From the NCBI RefSeq assembly GCF_024345185.1, contig NZ_BROB01000008.1, positions 19,490-83,489 of the forward strand: a stretch of 64,000 bases of DNA. The letters are read 5' to 3'. The notes under the pieces are model-generated. The model saw nothing but the letters and a program-made list of their open reading frames with translations. It ran no database searches and had not been told where the DNA came from. Shown here piece by piece: positions 43,327 through 52,238 of this stretch (position 1 is its first letter; each line of letters opens with the position of its first letter). This stretch comes from Levilactobacillus humaensis. GTDB lineage: Bacteria; Bacillota; Bacilli; Lactobacillales; Lactobacillaceae. A program made the translations under genes and the position numbers.

Positions 43327-43463
43327 GTATCAGGCCATCTAGCTGAAACGTGCGTCACCAGGCAACCAGCTCCGCTTAACCCCGTTTGTTGAATACTCCA
43401 AGCCCGAGATTTTTCAATAAACGACGTTAATGCTCACTAGTTAACCGCCCGGTGTCCCACTCC

Positions 43464-44180
43464 TTATAAAAAGAGATAGTACAATCCGCTCAACCCGATG
43501 AACAGGTAAATCAAGCGTTTCACGGCGGCCATATTTAGGCGATTGAGTAAGTGAGCGGCAATGACCGTGCCGACGAATGCGCCAATCATTCCGATTAGAA
43601 TGGCGGGAACGTTGCTGACAGTGAGAATTCCCTGACTGACACGTAGGGTTGTGATGTAGATAATATCAATCAGGAAGAAGGTCTGGACCGTGGCCACGTA
43701 TTCCCCCGTCGTTGAGGAGAGGGTTAAGAAGTACAGTGCCATCAGTGGTCCGCCGATCCCGAAGAGACCATTGAAGAAGCCAGAGATGAGCATGAACCCA
43801 ATCGCTATGATCAGGGGATAGGGATGGCTACCAGCCTTGGGTGCCAGGGTGAAGTAGAGGGCCAACGCGACCAGCAGCACCCCTAACAGGTGGCGGAGGA
43901 GTTGGAGGTCCAGATGTTGGCCCAGATGCACCGACCAGGTGGCCATGGCGGCGTAGACCACGAAGGGCAGGATGACGCGTCGTAAATGAATGTCGTGACG
44001 ATAGCGAATGGTCAAGGTGACCACACTGGCCGCCATGATCAGAGTGGCGACCCCGGCCCCCTGAGCAATGGGCATCACCGATGGTAACACAATCATCATA
44101 ATAATCGCGGATCCAAAACCAGTCAGGCCTTGGACGAGTCCGGCCAAGAGGCCGAAAACAAGAATCAGTAACCAGGTCAT
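43464..44180 (-). CDS. TauE/SafE-family membrane exporter
   Basis: 238 residues and about eight helices in two half-repeats typical of DUF81/TauE-SafE: GLVQGLTGFGSAIIMMIVLP and ISGFFNGLFGIGGPLMALYF. The family exports sulfite, sulfoacetate or similar organic anions. ATG 44180 follows GGGAGA; an upstream in-frame TTG is rejected. It is divergent from the GntR operon. Confidence 0.9.
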   Translation of the reverse strand: MTWLLILVFGLLAGLVQGLTGFGSAIIMMIVLPSVMPIAQGAGVATLIMAASVVTLTIRYRHDIHLRRVILPFVVYAAMATWSVHLGQHLDLQLLRHLLGVLLVALALYFTLAPKAGSHPYPLIIAIGFMLISGFFNGLFGIGGPLMALYFLTLSSTTGEYVATVQTFFLIDIIYITTLRVSQGILTVSNVPAILIGMIGAFVGTVIAAHLLNRLNMAAVKRLIYLFIGLSGLYYLFL

Positions 44181-44245
44181 CAAAACGTCTCCCTTGTTCA
44201 AGTTAAGTTAAGTTTGCCGGATTCCGAAAAAGAAGTCAACGGGGG

Positions 44246-44302
44246 TTGCTAATACCCCAGGATGATGTTATGGTAATAGTGTAATAGGGAAATAGAACAC
44301 TA
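44246..44302 (+). promoter_or_regulatory. Promoter and putative GntR (YtrA-type) operator
   Basis: TTGCTA-17-TATGGT with an extended TG element (44246-44274), then an inverted repeat TAGTGT(14)ACACTA (44277-44302) over the expected start point. A YtrA-like repressor encoded by the first gene would bind here. Confidence 0.6.
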
Positions 44303-44317
44303 GTGAGGTGGGACGAT

Positions 44318-44689
44318 ATGCATTTCGACGATAAGATTCCAATCTATTATCAGATTAAGACCCACATTTATCACGAGATCATCATGGGGACGTTACAGCC
44401 GGGCGAGAAGTTGCCATCAGTTCGACAGCTGGCGCTGGACGTGACGGCCAACGTTAATACGGTTCAACGCGCGTTGAGCGAGATGATTGCAGCGGGGATA
44501 ATTGACTCTAAACGAGGTAAGGGGAATTTTGTGACGATGGATGAAACCAAGATTACAGATTTAAAAACCCAATTGATTACGGAACAGGTGGCACGGGCTT
44601 ATCAACAGCTTCACGCCTTGAATTTGAGTGACGAAGAGATTCTAAACAGTCTTAAGCACTACATGACACAGAGGGGGAACGTGGAATGA
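44318..44689 (+). CDS. GntR-family regulator, YtrA type
   Basis: 123 residues. The winged helix includes KLPSVRQLALDVTANVNTVQRAL and a short C-terminal dimerisation helix with no large ligand domain, as in YtrA. ATG 44318 follows GAGGTGGG; the longer frame is rejected. It overlaps the ATPase by four bases (ATGA). YtrA members repress the ABC genes they lie with, often released by cell-wall antibiotics. Confidence 0.9.
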   Translation: MHFDDKIPIYYQIKTHIYHEIIMGTLQPGEKLPSVRQLALDVTANVNTVQRALSEMIAAGIIDSKRGKGNFVTMDETKITDLKTQLITEQVARAYQQLHALNLSDEEILNSLKHYMTQRGNVE

Positions 44690-45396
44690 CTGCAGGATTA
44701 ACTTTACAGGGCGTGCAGTACCGACACGGCATGAAGACAATTCTTCACGACGTTGACCTGACCATCACGCCAGGCAAGATCATTGGTTTGTTAGGGGAAA
44801 ATGGGGCCGGTAAGACGACTCTGATGCGGCTCATTACGGGGAGTGCCAAGGGGAAAGGCACGATCGCTATTAATGATGCCACAGTGGTTGGCGAACGGAA
44901 ACAACACGTGAGCTTCACGGAACAATTACGGGGATTTGCTCGTGAAACCCGCGTTGATCAGGTCGTGAACTTCTATCGTGACGTGTACGGGGACTTTGAT
45001 TTTCAGCGTTACCAAGATATGGAAACTTTCTTACAGATTGATGGCTCGCTGAAGTTGACGAGCCTCTCCAAGGGGATGAAGGAGAAGCTGATCATCGCGT
45101 TGACCCTCTCACGCCGGACGGACCTCTACTTGTTGGACGAACCCTTCAGTGGGATCGACAGCATGAGTCGTAAGCGGATTATTAACAGTATTCTCCAGTG
45201 GAAGCCGGACGATGCCATCATGGTCATCAGTGACCACTACGTCTCGGAGGTTGCGGCCATTTTGGATGAAATCGTAGTCGTCAAGGACCAAACGATCTTT
45301 ACCCATGAAGCGACGGATACGATTCGGGAGAAGTATGATGTGGGGATTGAAGCCTACTACGAGAGTTTATACGAAAAGGGGAACGACTATGACTAG
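44686..45396 (+). CDS. ABC transporter ATP-binding protein
   Basis: 236 residues: Walker A GENGAGKTT, a degenerate signature (LSKGMKEKL) and Walker B LYLLDEP, like the YtrB/EcsA type. It follows the GntR gene in an operon and overlaps the permease start by eight bases. It probably exports lipid-active or cell-wall compounds. Confidence 0.9.
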   Translation: MTAGLTLQGVQYRHGMKTILHDVDLTITPGKIIGLLGENGAGKTTLMRLITGSAKGKGTIAINDATVVGERKQHVSFTEQLRGFARETRVDQVVNFYRDVYGDFDFQRYQDMETFLQIDGSLKLTSLSKGMKEKLIIALTLSRRTDLYLLDEPFSGIDSMSRKRIINSILQWKPDDAIMVISDHYVSEVAAILDEIVVVKDQTIFTHEATDTIREKYDVGIEAYYESLYEKGNDYD

Positions 45397-46174
45397 CTTT
45401 GGGCGGATTTTCAAAGTCCTGACACGGAGTAAATTCCGTGAGGCAAATTTACTACTTTTAATTCAACTGATTGCCATTGCGGTAAGTCTGGTGTGGATTC
45501 TGATCACGGGGACGCTATCCACCACCAGCTTACTTCAGGCCGTCAGCAGTTGGGCCGGCGTAACCTACGTGGTTGGGTTTTACCTGATCGCCCGACGTTC
45601 GGAACAGGCCTACACGCAAGATACCTTTCGGCTGATTCCAGTGGAGGAGACCCGCTTGTACCTGGGCAACCTACTATCATCATTTGTGATGTTCTTTTAC
45701 ATAGTAGGGGTTGAAGTTCTCTTGCATCTGGCCGGTATTGGCATTGGCTGGAATGTCTTACGGAAGGACATGGGTAGTATCTTCAGTGCCCATCCGGTAG
45801 ACCTGGGACCCAATAGCCCTTGGGACATCGCCAAAGTGGCCATGATTATTGCCTTGCTCCTGTTGGTTGTACTTATCCTGATGTGGACGACAATTACGTT
45901 TGTTCACCTGGTTGTCAGTGCAACCTCGAACTTTTTACCAAGTGCTAGCAAACGGTTGGTTAACTTCGTCCTCTACATCGTGGTTATCTTCCTCGTTGTT
46001 CGGGTCGCAGCCTTCCTGATTGTCTTGTTCTCGAAGGTCACGAGTTCGTTTTCGATTGGCAGTGGCCTGATGAATCTCTGGTTGCCCATTGGTGGCATGG
46101 TTTTGGTGATTGTCATCGAATCGGCTGCCAGTGTCTTCCTGCTAAAAAAGTGGGTTGAAACGGTACCAAATTAA
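45389..46174 (+). CDS. ABC transporter permease
   Basis: 261 residues, six predicted helices, partner of the ATPase. ATG 45389 lies inside the ATPase end and follows AAAAGGGG. I see no extracellular domain large enough for a peptidase or sensor. It is the last gene of the operon, followed by a strong terminator. Confidence 0.85.
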   Translation: MTSFGRIFKVLTRSKFREANLLLLIQLIAIAVSLVWILITGTLSTTSLLQAVSSWAGVTYVVGFYLIARRSEQAYTQDTFRLIPVEETRLYLGNLLSSFVMFFYIVGVEVLLHLAGIGIGWNVLRKDMGSIFSAHPVDLGPNSPWDIAKVAMIIALLLLVVLILMWTTITFVHLVVSATSNFLPSASKRLVNFVLYIVVIFLVVRVAAFLIVLFSKVTSSFSIGSGLMNLWLPIGGMVLVIVIESAASVFLLKKWVETVPN

Positions 46175-46178
46175 ATTA

Positions 46179-46218
46179 AAAAACGGGAGTTGGCCGCTTG
46201 GTCAACTCCCGTTTTTAT
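46179..46218 (+). terminator. Terminator of the GntR/ABC operon
   Basis: AACGGGAGTTG and CAACTCCCGTT form a stem with an internal CC/GG pair, followed by TTTATT. Confidence 0.9.
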
Positions 46219-46237
46219 TTGCTGATAAATTTAGGCA

Positions 46238-46336
46238 CAAAAAAATGCCCTCATCAATCCGAGATGAGAGCAACCAGTTGATCCATAGGATGCATCTGGA
46301 ATGTACAGAGCAACTGGGCAGGTGCAAACCTGCATT
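46238..46336 (-). ncRNA. Candidate small RNA with its own terminator
   Basis: On the minus strand a TATGAT -10 (17 bases after TGGCTA) precedes about 95 bases that fold into GCAGGT/ACCTGC, then CCAGTTG/CAACTGG. It ends in GCTCTCATC/GATGAGGGC followed by seven T, a proper terminator. No coding frame is present. It sits between a terminated operon and a glyoxalase gene, so it is not just a leader. Other possibilities are a type I antitoxin RNA, for which no toxin partner was seen. Confidence 0.5.
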
Positions 46337-46442
46337 GCCTATCATACGCGACATTTAACAGAATAGCCAGCTAAATTTTGAATTGCTTTAATTAAGGGGC
46401 GTGGTAGGATGTGGGTAACAACTAATTAATGAGGTGACGACA

Positions 46443-46799
46443 ATGGAAAAGATGCGGACAATGTTGTATGTCGATGACGTGGAAGAGACCGCCCAATGGT
46501 GGCAAGATAACCTCGGAGCGACGGTGATTGAAGTGAATGTCCTGCCTGACGAGTCCAATAACATCGTTATCACTATTGCACCGGGGGCGGAGTTGTCATT
46601 TTTCAGCAAGGCTTACGTTCGGCAATACTCACCAGAAGTGTTGGGGAGTACGCCCTCCCTCATGTTTTTTGCCGCGGACTTTGATGCGTTGCATGATCGC
46701 CTGACAACGGCCGGTGACATCGTGGCTAACAGTGGCACGCGTACCTTTAATTTCCGTGATCCCGAAGGAAATTATTTCGCGGTGGGTCAAGCAAAATAG
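46443..46799 (+). CDS. Glyoxalase/VOC-superfamily protein
   Basis: 118 residues with the VOC fold pattern: TMLYVDDVEETAQWWQDNLG at the start, SLMFFAADFDALHDRL in the middle, and FRDPEGNYFAVGQ at the end. Metal ligands typical of glyoxalase I are not all evident, so it could be a resistance or binding protein. GAGGTGACGACA precedes ATG 46443; the longer frame is rejected. Confidence 0.85.
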   Translation: MEKMRTMLYVDDVEETAQWWQDNLGATVIEVNVLPDESNNIVITIAPGAELSFFSKAYVRQYSPEVLGSTPSLMFFAADFDALHDRLTTAGDIVANSGTRTFNFRDPEGNYFAVGQAK

Positions 46800-46911
46800 C
46801 GGCGTTACGCGGCTCAGTAACCCAATCTAAATTGGGTGTTAAAAAATTCCTGAATTCGCTTTCCATCGGCGGTGGTCTGTGGTATAGTGACCCAAAAGGT
46901 GGCGATGCAAC

Positions 46912-47163
46912 ATGATGAGAATTTCGAGACCCACAATGAGTCTACACGATCGGTTTCAACGGATGATCAATACGTTAATGGATGGTCAACCGCTCGTATT
47001 TACCAAGAATGGTTCTGCAAAGTGTGTGATGACACAATTGGATGGCTGGGACGGTGCCTCTAAACGTTCCCAATCGGTCTCGAATAGTGCTTCGCAAGCG
47101 ACGACACAAGTCGCCGCTACGGAACAGCATGATAATCTCAAGTGGCGCAGAACGCATGGCTGA
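46912..47163 (+). CDS. Phd/YefM-like antitoxin (orphan)
   Basis: 83 residues. SLHDRFQRMINTLMDG followed by PLVFTKNGSAKCVMTQLDGWD resembles the Phd/YefM DNA-binding region (typically a helix, then RNGKPVAVL). The C-terminus is Ser/Gln-rich and shows no obvious toxin-binding motif. AAAGGTGG lies eight bases before the ATG. No toxin gene follows, so it may be an orphan regulator or a decayed module. The similarity is short, so the call is tentative. Confidence 0.5.
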   Translation: MMRISRPTMSLHDRFQRMINTLMDGQPLVFTKNGSAKCVMTQLDGWDGASKRSQSVSNSASQATTQVAATEQHDNLKWRRTHG

Positions 47164-47229
47164 CTGACTAAGAGTTTGGCGACTGGCGTTGTATCCCAAG
47201 CAGCTTAGATTAAATTTTTGAAAATAGGT

Positions 47230-47268
47230 ATCGGCTAGATCCTTTTAGAGGGTCTAGTCGATTTTTTT
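47230..47268 (+). terminator. Terminator
   Basis: ATCGGCTAGATCC and GGGTCTAGTCGAT form a stem followed by seven T. Confidence 0.85.
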
Positions 47269-47494
47269 GTCTAATTGATGATTTTATGCAAAAAAAACCG
47301 GGCGAATTTCGTTAGTAAGAGTATCAGGGATTTTAGGTTGGTGAGACTTTACGGGCTTTGGGAGCTTCGGAATGGTTAAATAGGCATCTAAGTTGTTCTT
47401 TTTTAAAAATAATTTTAACGTGGAAAAGCCGTGTCAACAAAGGGATTTACACGAGTATTCGCCATCTGAAATAAAACAATTAGTTAGTTTTTAG

Positions 47495-47534
47495 TTAGTT
47501 TTAGTTTACAAAAGCTAACCAAGGTGCTAATCTT
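47495..47534 (+). promoter_or_regulatory. Promoter and putative MarR operator
   Basis: TTTACA-17-TAATCT (47506-47534). The -35 lies inside GTTAGTTTT....AAAAGCTAAC (47495-47520), an inverted repeat. Two direct TTAGTTAGTTTT-like copies precede it. A MarR protein binding here would block its own operon. Confidence 0.65.
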
Positions 47535-47564
47535 ATCCCATCAAGAAAACAGGAGGAATTTGAT

Positions 47565-48083
47565 ATGACAGACGAGAGTCGTGACTTACTTCAGAGCTTT
47601 GGAAAATTGATGACAAATCGCATGTTCCTAATGGCGGTGGGCCCACATCCTGGGATGGGTGGACCTGGTGGCCGGGGAGGTCACCGGGGGCAAGGACGCC
47701 TGTTAAAGATTTTGGCGCAATCGCCAGATGGTTTGACTAACGCGGAGATTGCCGAAATTTTGGACATTCGTCCCAGTTCAGTCAGTGCCACAATCAGTCG
47801 GTTGGTGGACGCCGGATTTGTTGAACGGGTGCCGAGTGCCACGGATAAGCGAGCCGTGATCGTTCGCTTGAGTGACCACGGACGGGATTTATTTGCCCAG
47901 TACGACCAACGAAGCAGTGAGGTCGCTGATCAATTATTTGGTGGCTTAACGGCGGCCGAACAGACACAACTTGAAGAGCTATTAACGAAGTTAAATCATC
48001 AGATCGCTGATCTGGATTGGGATGACTTCATGCAACGCGGACACGGCTGGCCCCACCATGGGATGGGCCGTCCCCGCTTCTAA
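47565..48083 (+). CDS. MarR-family regulator with Gly/His-rich ends
   Basis: 172 residues. A normal winged helix (LTNAEIAEILDIRPSSVSATISRL, wing SATDKRAVIV) is flanked by unusual low-complexity ends: GPHPGMGGPGGRGGHRGQG near residues 26-44 and GHGWPHHGMGRP at the C-terminus. These His/Gly stretches could bind metal. AGGAGG precedes the ATG. It is the first gene of an operon with an ABC exporter, which it probably represses. Confidence 0.88.
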   Translation: MTDESRDLLQSFGKLMTNRMFLMAVGPHPGMGGPGGRGGHRGQGRLLKILAQSPDGLTNAEIAEILDIRPSSVSATISRLVDAGFVERVPSATDKRAVIVRLSDHGRDLFAQYDQRSSEVADQLFGGLTAAEQTQLEELLTKLNHQIADLDWDDFMQRGHGWPHHGMGRPRF

Positions 48084-48108
48084 TTTTGACTCACCGGAGG
48101 CATAAGAG

Positions 48109-49878
48109 ATGGAACACAGATTAGCAACACCGCGGACCGCTGGGAAACGGCGCGCAGAAAAATTTGATTTTAAGGGCTTCTTAGCGTTGATTCGCCAAAC
48201 CAAGCCGAAGTATTGGCAACTGTGGGTAGGTCTATTCCTAGGGATGCTGGCGACTGGTGCGCAACTGGCCGTGCCGAAGTTAGCTCAGTCCCTGATTAAC
48301 GGTCTGGGACATGCGATGAACCAGCCGCTATTGATTACGGTTATCGCGTTATTCATTGTGAGTGCCCTAGTCAGCGCCGGATCAGGGGCCTTGCTGGGAT
48401 TCTTCGGTGAAAATGTGGTGGCCCGTTTACGAGAAACGCTGTGGCAGAAGTTAATCCGGCTACGCGTGAGTTATTTTGACAACGTGAAGACCGGTGAGAT
48501 GACTTCTCGGCTGGTCAACGACACCATGCAGATCAAGGATCTTTTGGCGAATTCGTTCCCACAAATGGTCACCTCACTGCTCCAGTTAGTGGGGGCGTTG
48601 GTCATCATGCTCCTGATGGACTGGCGAATGACGATGATCATGTTTGTCGCGGTACCACTGGTGATGTTAGTCATGTTCCCAATCATGATTAAGTCCCGGA
48701 AGATTGGTCGGCAACGGCAAGATGCCATGGCCACCTTCAGCGGCCAGACCGACGAAACATTGAGTGAGATTCGCTTGGTGAAGTCGTCTAACGCCGAACA
48801 TTACGAGACGCAAACGGGTTCAGCTCAGATCCAGGACCTCTATCAGATTGGGCTCAAGGAGGCCATCTACGATTCAATTGCCGGTCCAGCCATGACTGCG
48901 AGCATGTTGGCCGTCTTCGTGGGTGTCTTGGCCTACGCCGCAGTGCGGGTTTCCGCTGGTACCATGAGTCCAGGCATGATGTTCTCATTTCTGATGTATC
49001 TGTTCCAAATCATTGGACCCGCTGGGACGTTGGCTCGGTTCTTTACCGATACGGCGAAGGCTAGTGGCTCAACGGCCCGCGTTCGCGAGTTGTTGGCAGA
49101 ACCGGAAGAATTATTGGCACAAGGGCCAACTCAATCCGTCACCGATCAGGCTTTAGCCATGGAACACGTGGACTTTGCCTATGAGGATGACGGGCAACCG
49201 GTCCTGCACGACGTGAACTTCACCGCAGAACCGAATACGGTAGTAGCCTTTGCTGGACCTTCCGGCGGGGGTAAATCCACGATCTTCGGCCTTATCGAAC
49301 GTTACTATCGCCCACAAAATGGCCGGGTAACGATTGGTGGCGAAGATGTTAACGACTTTAACCTCAGCGATTGGCGATCACAGATTGGTTATGTCAGCCA
49401 GGATTCCGCAATTATGGCGGGAACCATTCGGCACAACTTGACCTATGGGGCCGACCGTAGCTATTCAGATGAGGAGCTGTGGCACGTCTTGAAATTGGCG
49501 TCAGCCGATGAGTTTGTTCACAACATGTCAGCTGGCCTGGACACCCAGGTTGGTGAACGTGGGGTCAAGGTCAGTGGGGGTCAACGCCAACGTTTAGCGA
49601 TTGCTCGGGCCTTCCTCCGCGACCCTAAGATCCTTCTCTTGGATGAAGCCACGGCCAGCTTGGAATCCGAGTCCGAAGCCATGGTTCAACAGGCGCTCGG
49701 CGAGTTGATGAAGGGGCGGACAACGCTTATTATCGCGCATCGCCTGAGTACCATTGTGGATGCCGACAACATTTACTTCATCGAAAATGGTCACGTTAGT
49801 GGTAACGGGAACCATCAAGAATTGATGGACAAACTGCCGTTGTACCGGGACTACGTCAAAATTCAGTTCAAGGAATAA
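48109..49878 (+). CDS. ABC multidrug-type exporter (half-transporter)
   Basis: 589 residues: a six-helix exporter domain (about 1-330) with the cytoplasmic loop YFDNVKTGEMTSRLVNDT, then an ATPase with Walker A GPSGGGKST, signature VSGGQRQ, Walker B ILLLDEA and switch His in IAHRLST. It should act as a homodimer exporting lipophilic compounds, like BmrA/LmrA. CCGGAGG precedes the ATG. It follows the MarR gene by 25 bases. Confidence 0.93.
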   Translation: MEHRLATPRTAGKRRAEKFDFKGFLALIRQTKPKYWQLWVGLFLGMLATGAQLAVPKLAQSLINGLGHAMNQPLLITVIALFIVSALVSAGSGALLGFFGENVVARLRETLWQKLIRLRVSYFDNVKTGEMTSRLVNDTMQIKDLLANSFPQMVTSLLQLVGALVIMLLMDWRMTMIMFVAVPLVMLVMFPIMIKSRKIGRQRQDAMATFSGQTDETLSEIRLVKSSNAEHYETQTGSAQIQDLYQIGLKEAIYDSIAGPAMTASMLAVFVGVLAYAAVRVSAGTMSPGMMFSFLMYLFQIIGPAGTLARFFTDTAKASGSTARVRELLAEPEELLAQGPTQSVTDQALAMEHVDFAYEDDGQPVLHDVNFTAEPNTVVAFAGPSGGGKSTIFGLIERYYRPQNGRVTIGGEDVNDFNLSDWRSQIGYVSQDSAIMAGTIRHNLTYGADRSYSDEELWHVLKLASADEFVHNMSAGLDTQVGERGVKVSGGQRQRLAIARAFLRDPKILLLDEATASLESESEAMVQQALGELMKGRTTLIIAHRLSTIVDADNIYFIENGHVSGNGNHQELMDKLPLYRDYVKIQFKE

Positions 49879-49881
49879 CAC

Positions 49882-50062
49882 GGTCCGGTGGGCCGCCTTA
49901 CCAGCCGACAGATATGGGCTGGAACGGTGCGAACACAATTTGAAGCCTCGAAGACCACGAGTCTACAAGATTGGTTTTCACCTAAGCCGGCGGGAGAAAA
50001 TCGCCCGTCGACTAAGGTGAACGACGCGCCTGAGCCCATATCTGTCGGCCTCACGGCTCACA
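49882..50062 (+). ncRNA. Structured element family B, copy 1
   Basis: A 16-bp perfect outer stem (49905-49920 with 50033-50048) is extended by GTGGGCCG/CGGCTCAC. Inside are GGAACGGTG, a hairpin with GCCTC..GACCACGAGTCT, and P3 TTCACCT/AGGTGAA (49977, 50015) whose ends are AAGC and ACTA. Copy 2 at 54.3 kb has the same order with other stem bases. It lies eight bases after the ABC exporter stop, sense strand. Confidence 0.75.
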
Positions 50063-50105
50063 CTGAGTAAGAATCTTAATATTAGTCATTCAAAAAATTG
50101 AAAGA

Positions 50106-50165
50106 GAGATCCTGTCTTCTTGTGGTTCTTTAGTGAACAATACAAGTGGATAAGAGGGATCTCTA
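50106..50165. other. Stable hairpin downstream of the structured element
   Basis: AGAGATCC and GGATCTCT enclose CTTGTxGTTC and GAACxxACAAG, a nested stem. No T run follows. It may be part of the same 3' transcript as the structured element. Confidence 0.4.
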
Positions 50166-50203
50166 TGGTGAATAACCACTTTCACAAGCTAATCAGAACA
50201 CGA

Positions 50204-50242
50204 AAAGGGCTGGAATCAGTAATTGATTCCAGCCCTTTCTGG
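50204..50242. terminator. Terminator of the PAP2 phosphatase gene
   Basis: AAAGGGCTGGAATCA and TGATTCCAGCCCTTT form a perfect stem; TTTTCG follows on the minus strand. Confidence 0.9.
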
Positions 50243-50251
50243 GTGTTGTGG

Positions 50252-52009
50252 TTACTTAGCTAATTTAAGTGCATGCTTCGTGTAAACGACATGCCAACCC
50301 TTAGGCAGGCCGGAAACGTGACGGAACTTGCCACTGTGCTTCTTGTAGGTGATTAATTTGGCGCCCTTCTTCAAGTCACCCTTAGTTAACTTCAGGGTAC
50401 CGTTGAATTTGGCGTTTTTCTTAACCGTCAGATGACCGGCACGACTCATCGTCAGCTTACCAGCCTTGGCAGTTTCGAATAGACCTTTGACCGCAACCGT
50501 CTTGGCAGAAAGGGTAATGGTTCCCTTCTTGAGTTGTACGTTACCAGTTCCGAAGGCAGACTTGTTAGCGAGTTGAAGCGTCCCGCCTTGAACGACAGTC
50601 CCACCGGTGTAACGGTTGGCACCACTCAGCGTGAGGGCCCCAGTTCCGGCCTTGGTGAATTTACCGGTACCGGTGATCTTGTTACGCCAGTTGTCTTTGG
50701 CGTTGAAGCCACCCTTCTTGGCATCCATGGTGACCTTGGTGTTGGTGAGGAAGGCCCCGTAACCATTGGCTGCGGAGAAGAGGTCGATCCGACCCCCACC
50801 TTCGGCGTCGTCCATCACAGGGTAGCCAGAAGGCATCCCAGTCGTGAAGATGACTGCCCGACGTTGGTTAGCACTCAGGTAAGGCAGACGGCTACCCAGG
50901 AGCGTCTCAGCACCCTTAGGAACGCGCATTTCTTGGTTGGTGTCACCCGTTTGGCTAAAGCCGTAAGTCATCCGGTAACGGTAGGCGGCACGGTTGGTTT
51001 CGTAGTCACCGTAATCGTCATGAGCGGAGGTGTCTTTGCTCCCTAATAAGGCGCTGGAATGAGCGGCTTCTAAGGCATCCTTCATGAGAGATTGGTTATT
51101 GTGGTCATAAAGTGTTGCGGCGGTCATGGCTGAACCAACCATACGGCCACCCATGACAGCGAGTGGTGAGTGACGGCCAGCAATAACGCGGTCGTAACCT
51201 ACTTCAGAAGAACGCGTTGCGAGTTCTTGGAACCGTTCTGGGAAGGCGTAGGCCAAGGACAAGCCACTCTCAAAGCCACCAGTGGTATGGCCACTAGGGA
51301 AGTCGTAGGAGTCCTTAGCAGCGGTTGCCATGCTGTTCTTTAAAGCAGGTAATGGTAAGACGGAAGGACTGATCCGGTATGGCCGGACGAAGTCGTAGTA
51401 GTGCTTCACGGTGTTGGTCCCGGAGTAAGGCATTTGCTTGGTGAGGTTCATTAATTGAACAACAGGACCTAATGTGGATGTTGCGGAAGCCCATTCAACA
51501 TGTTTCTTTTTAAAGCCAACGGGAAGCGGCTCGCTTGGCATCGAGTCCGTTTCGGTTTGCGCGTTAGCATTGCGGATGAATGCTGGGGCGTAAGGTCCGA
51601 GGGCTTGGATGACGGCGTAACGGTTATCCCGTTGGTCGGTCAGAAATGACCGTTCGGCATCAACGGCAGTCCGGTTACGGGTAATCGCAGCGGACTTCTC
51701 GATGTTGAGGTCGAGCAAGGGCTTGTCGAGTGGTTCTTGATTGTGGGTCCAATATGTAGAGAACTCGTCAACCAGGCCGATTACGGGGTTAGTCGTGGGC
51801 GTGGTGAACTTGTCGGTGTTCTGTTGGTACGTGTCGACAAAGTAGCCGTAGCCAGCCTTATGTGGGGCCAGGAGCTTGGCGAGGTCGGGTTGCTTAGCCT
51901 TGTGGCTGGCGTGAGCCGTGGTTACGGTCGTAACCAGGGGTAAGGTGACAGCAACTAAAGAAAGTGCCGTAGCCGCTTTACGGGCCCAATGACGATGTCT
52001 GTTTTTCAT
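50252..52009 (-). CDS. Secreted PAP2-family acid phosphatase with a C-terminal beta-repeat region
   Basis: 585 residues. A signal peptide ending TTAHA precedes a class A acid-phosphatase-like domain: RPYRISPS, then YDFPSGHTTGGF, and VIAGRHSPLAVMGGR (the catalytic His; the usual following Asp is not apparent). From about residue 440 the protein turns into beta-rich glycine repeats resembling autotransporter-associated strands (GTGALTLSGANRYTGGTVVQGG). There is no LPXTG, so it is secreted or loosely attached. It likely releases phosphate from organic phosphates outside the cell. Confidence 0.85.
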   Translation of the reverse strand: MKNRHRHWARKAATALSLVAVTLPLVTTVTTAHASHKAKQPDLAKLLAPHKAGYGYFVDTYQQNTDKFTTPTTNPVIGLVDEFSTYWTHNQEPLDKPLLDLNIEKSAAITRNRTAVDAERSFLTDQRDNRYAVIQALGPYAPAFIRNANAQTETDSMPSEPLPVGFKKKHVEWASATSTLGPVVQLMNLTKQMPYSGTNTVKHYYDFVRPYRISPSVLPLPALKNSMATAAKDSYDFPSGHTTGGFESGLSLAYAFPERFQELATRSSEVGYDRVIAGRHSPLAVMGGRMVGSAMTAATLYDHNNQSLMKDALEAAHSSALLGSKDTSAHDDYGDYETNRAAYRYRMTYGFSQTGDTNQEMRVPKGAETLLGSRLPYLSANQRRAVIFTTGMPSGYPVMDDAEGGGRIDLFSAANGYGAFLTNTKVTMDAKKGGFNAKDNWRNKITGTGKFTKAGTGALTLSGANRYTGGTVVQGGTLQLANKSAFGTGNVQLKKGTITLSAKTVAVKGLFETAKAGKLTMSRAGHLTVKKNAKFNGTLKLTKGDLKKGAKLITYKKHSGKFRHVSGLPKGWHVVYTKHALKLAK

Positions 52010-52206
52010 GAAAATAACCTACCTTTCGAAGTTGAGGTGCGTTTTCATAGCTGTTACATGACTATCATAAGGGAGTTTGATCCCCTTGTCAGCAGGCTTA
52101 GGCAAAGCGATACGGAAACCATACGAAACTATTACGTTCCGTTTTATTTCTCAATATTCATCATTGAAAAGCTAATAAGGACGTCGTTTTCATGATAATT
52201 GTAATA

Positions 52207-52233
52207 AAAAAGAGCTTTCTCAAGAAGGCTCCA
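52207..52233 (-). terminator. Terminator of the HxlR gene
   Basis: On the minus strand GAGCCTT and AAAGCTC (one mismatch) precede six T. Confidence 0.7.
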
Positions 52234-52238
52234 AATGA

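Noticed and set aside
46175..46442. Fst-type toxin partner for the candidate small RNA
   Set aside because: No short hydrophobic frame with a ribosome site lies on the opposite strand next to the terminator.
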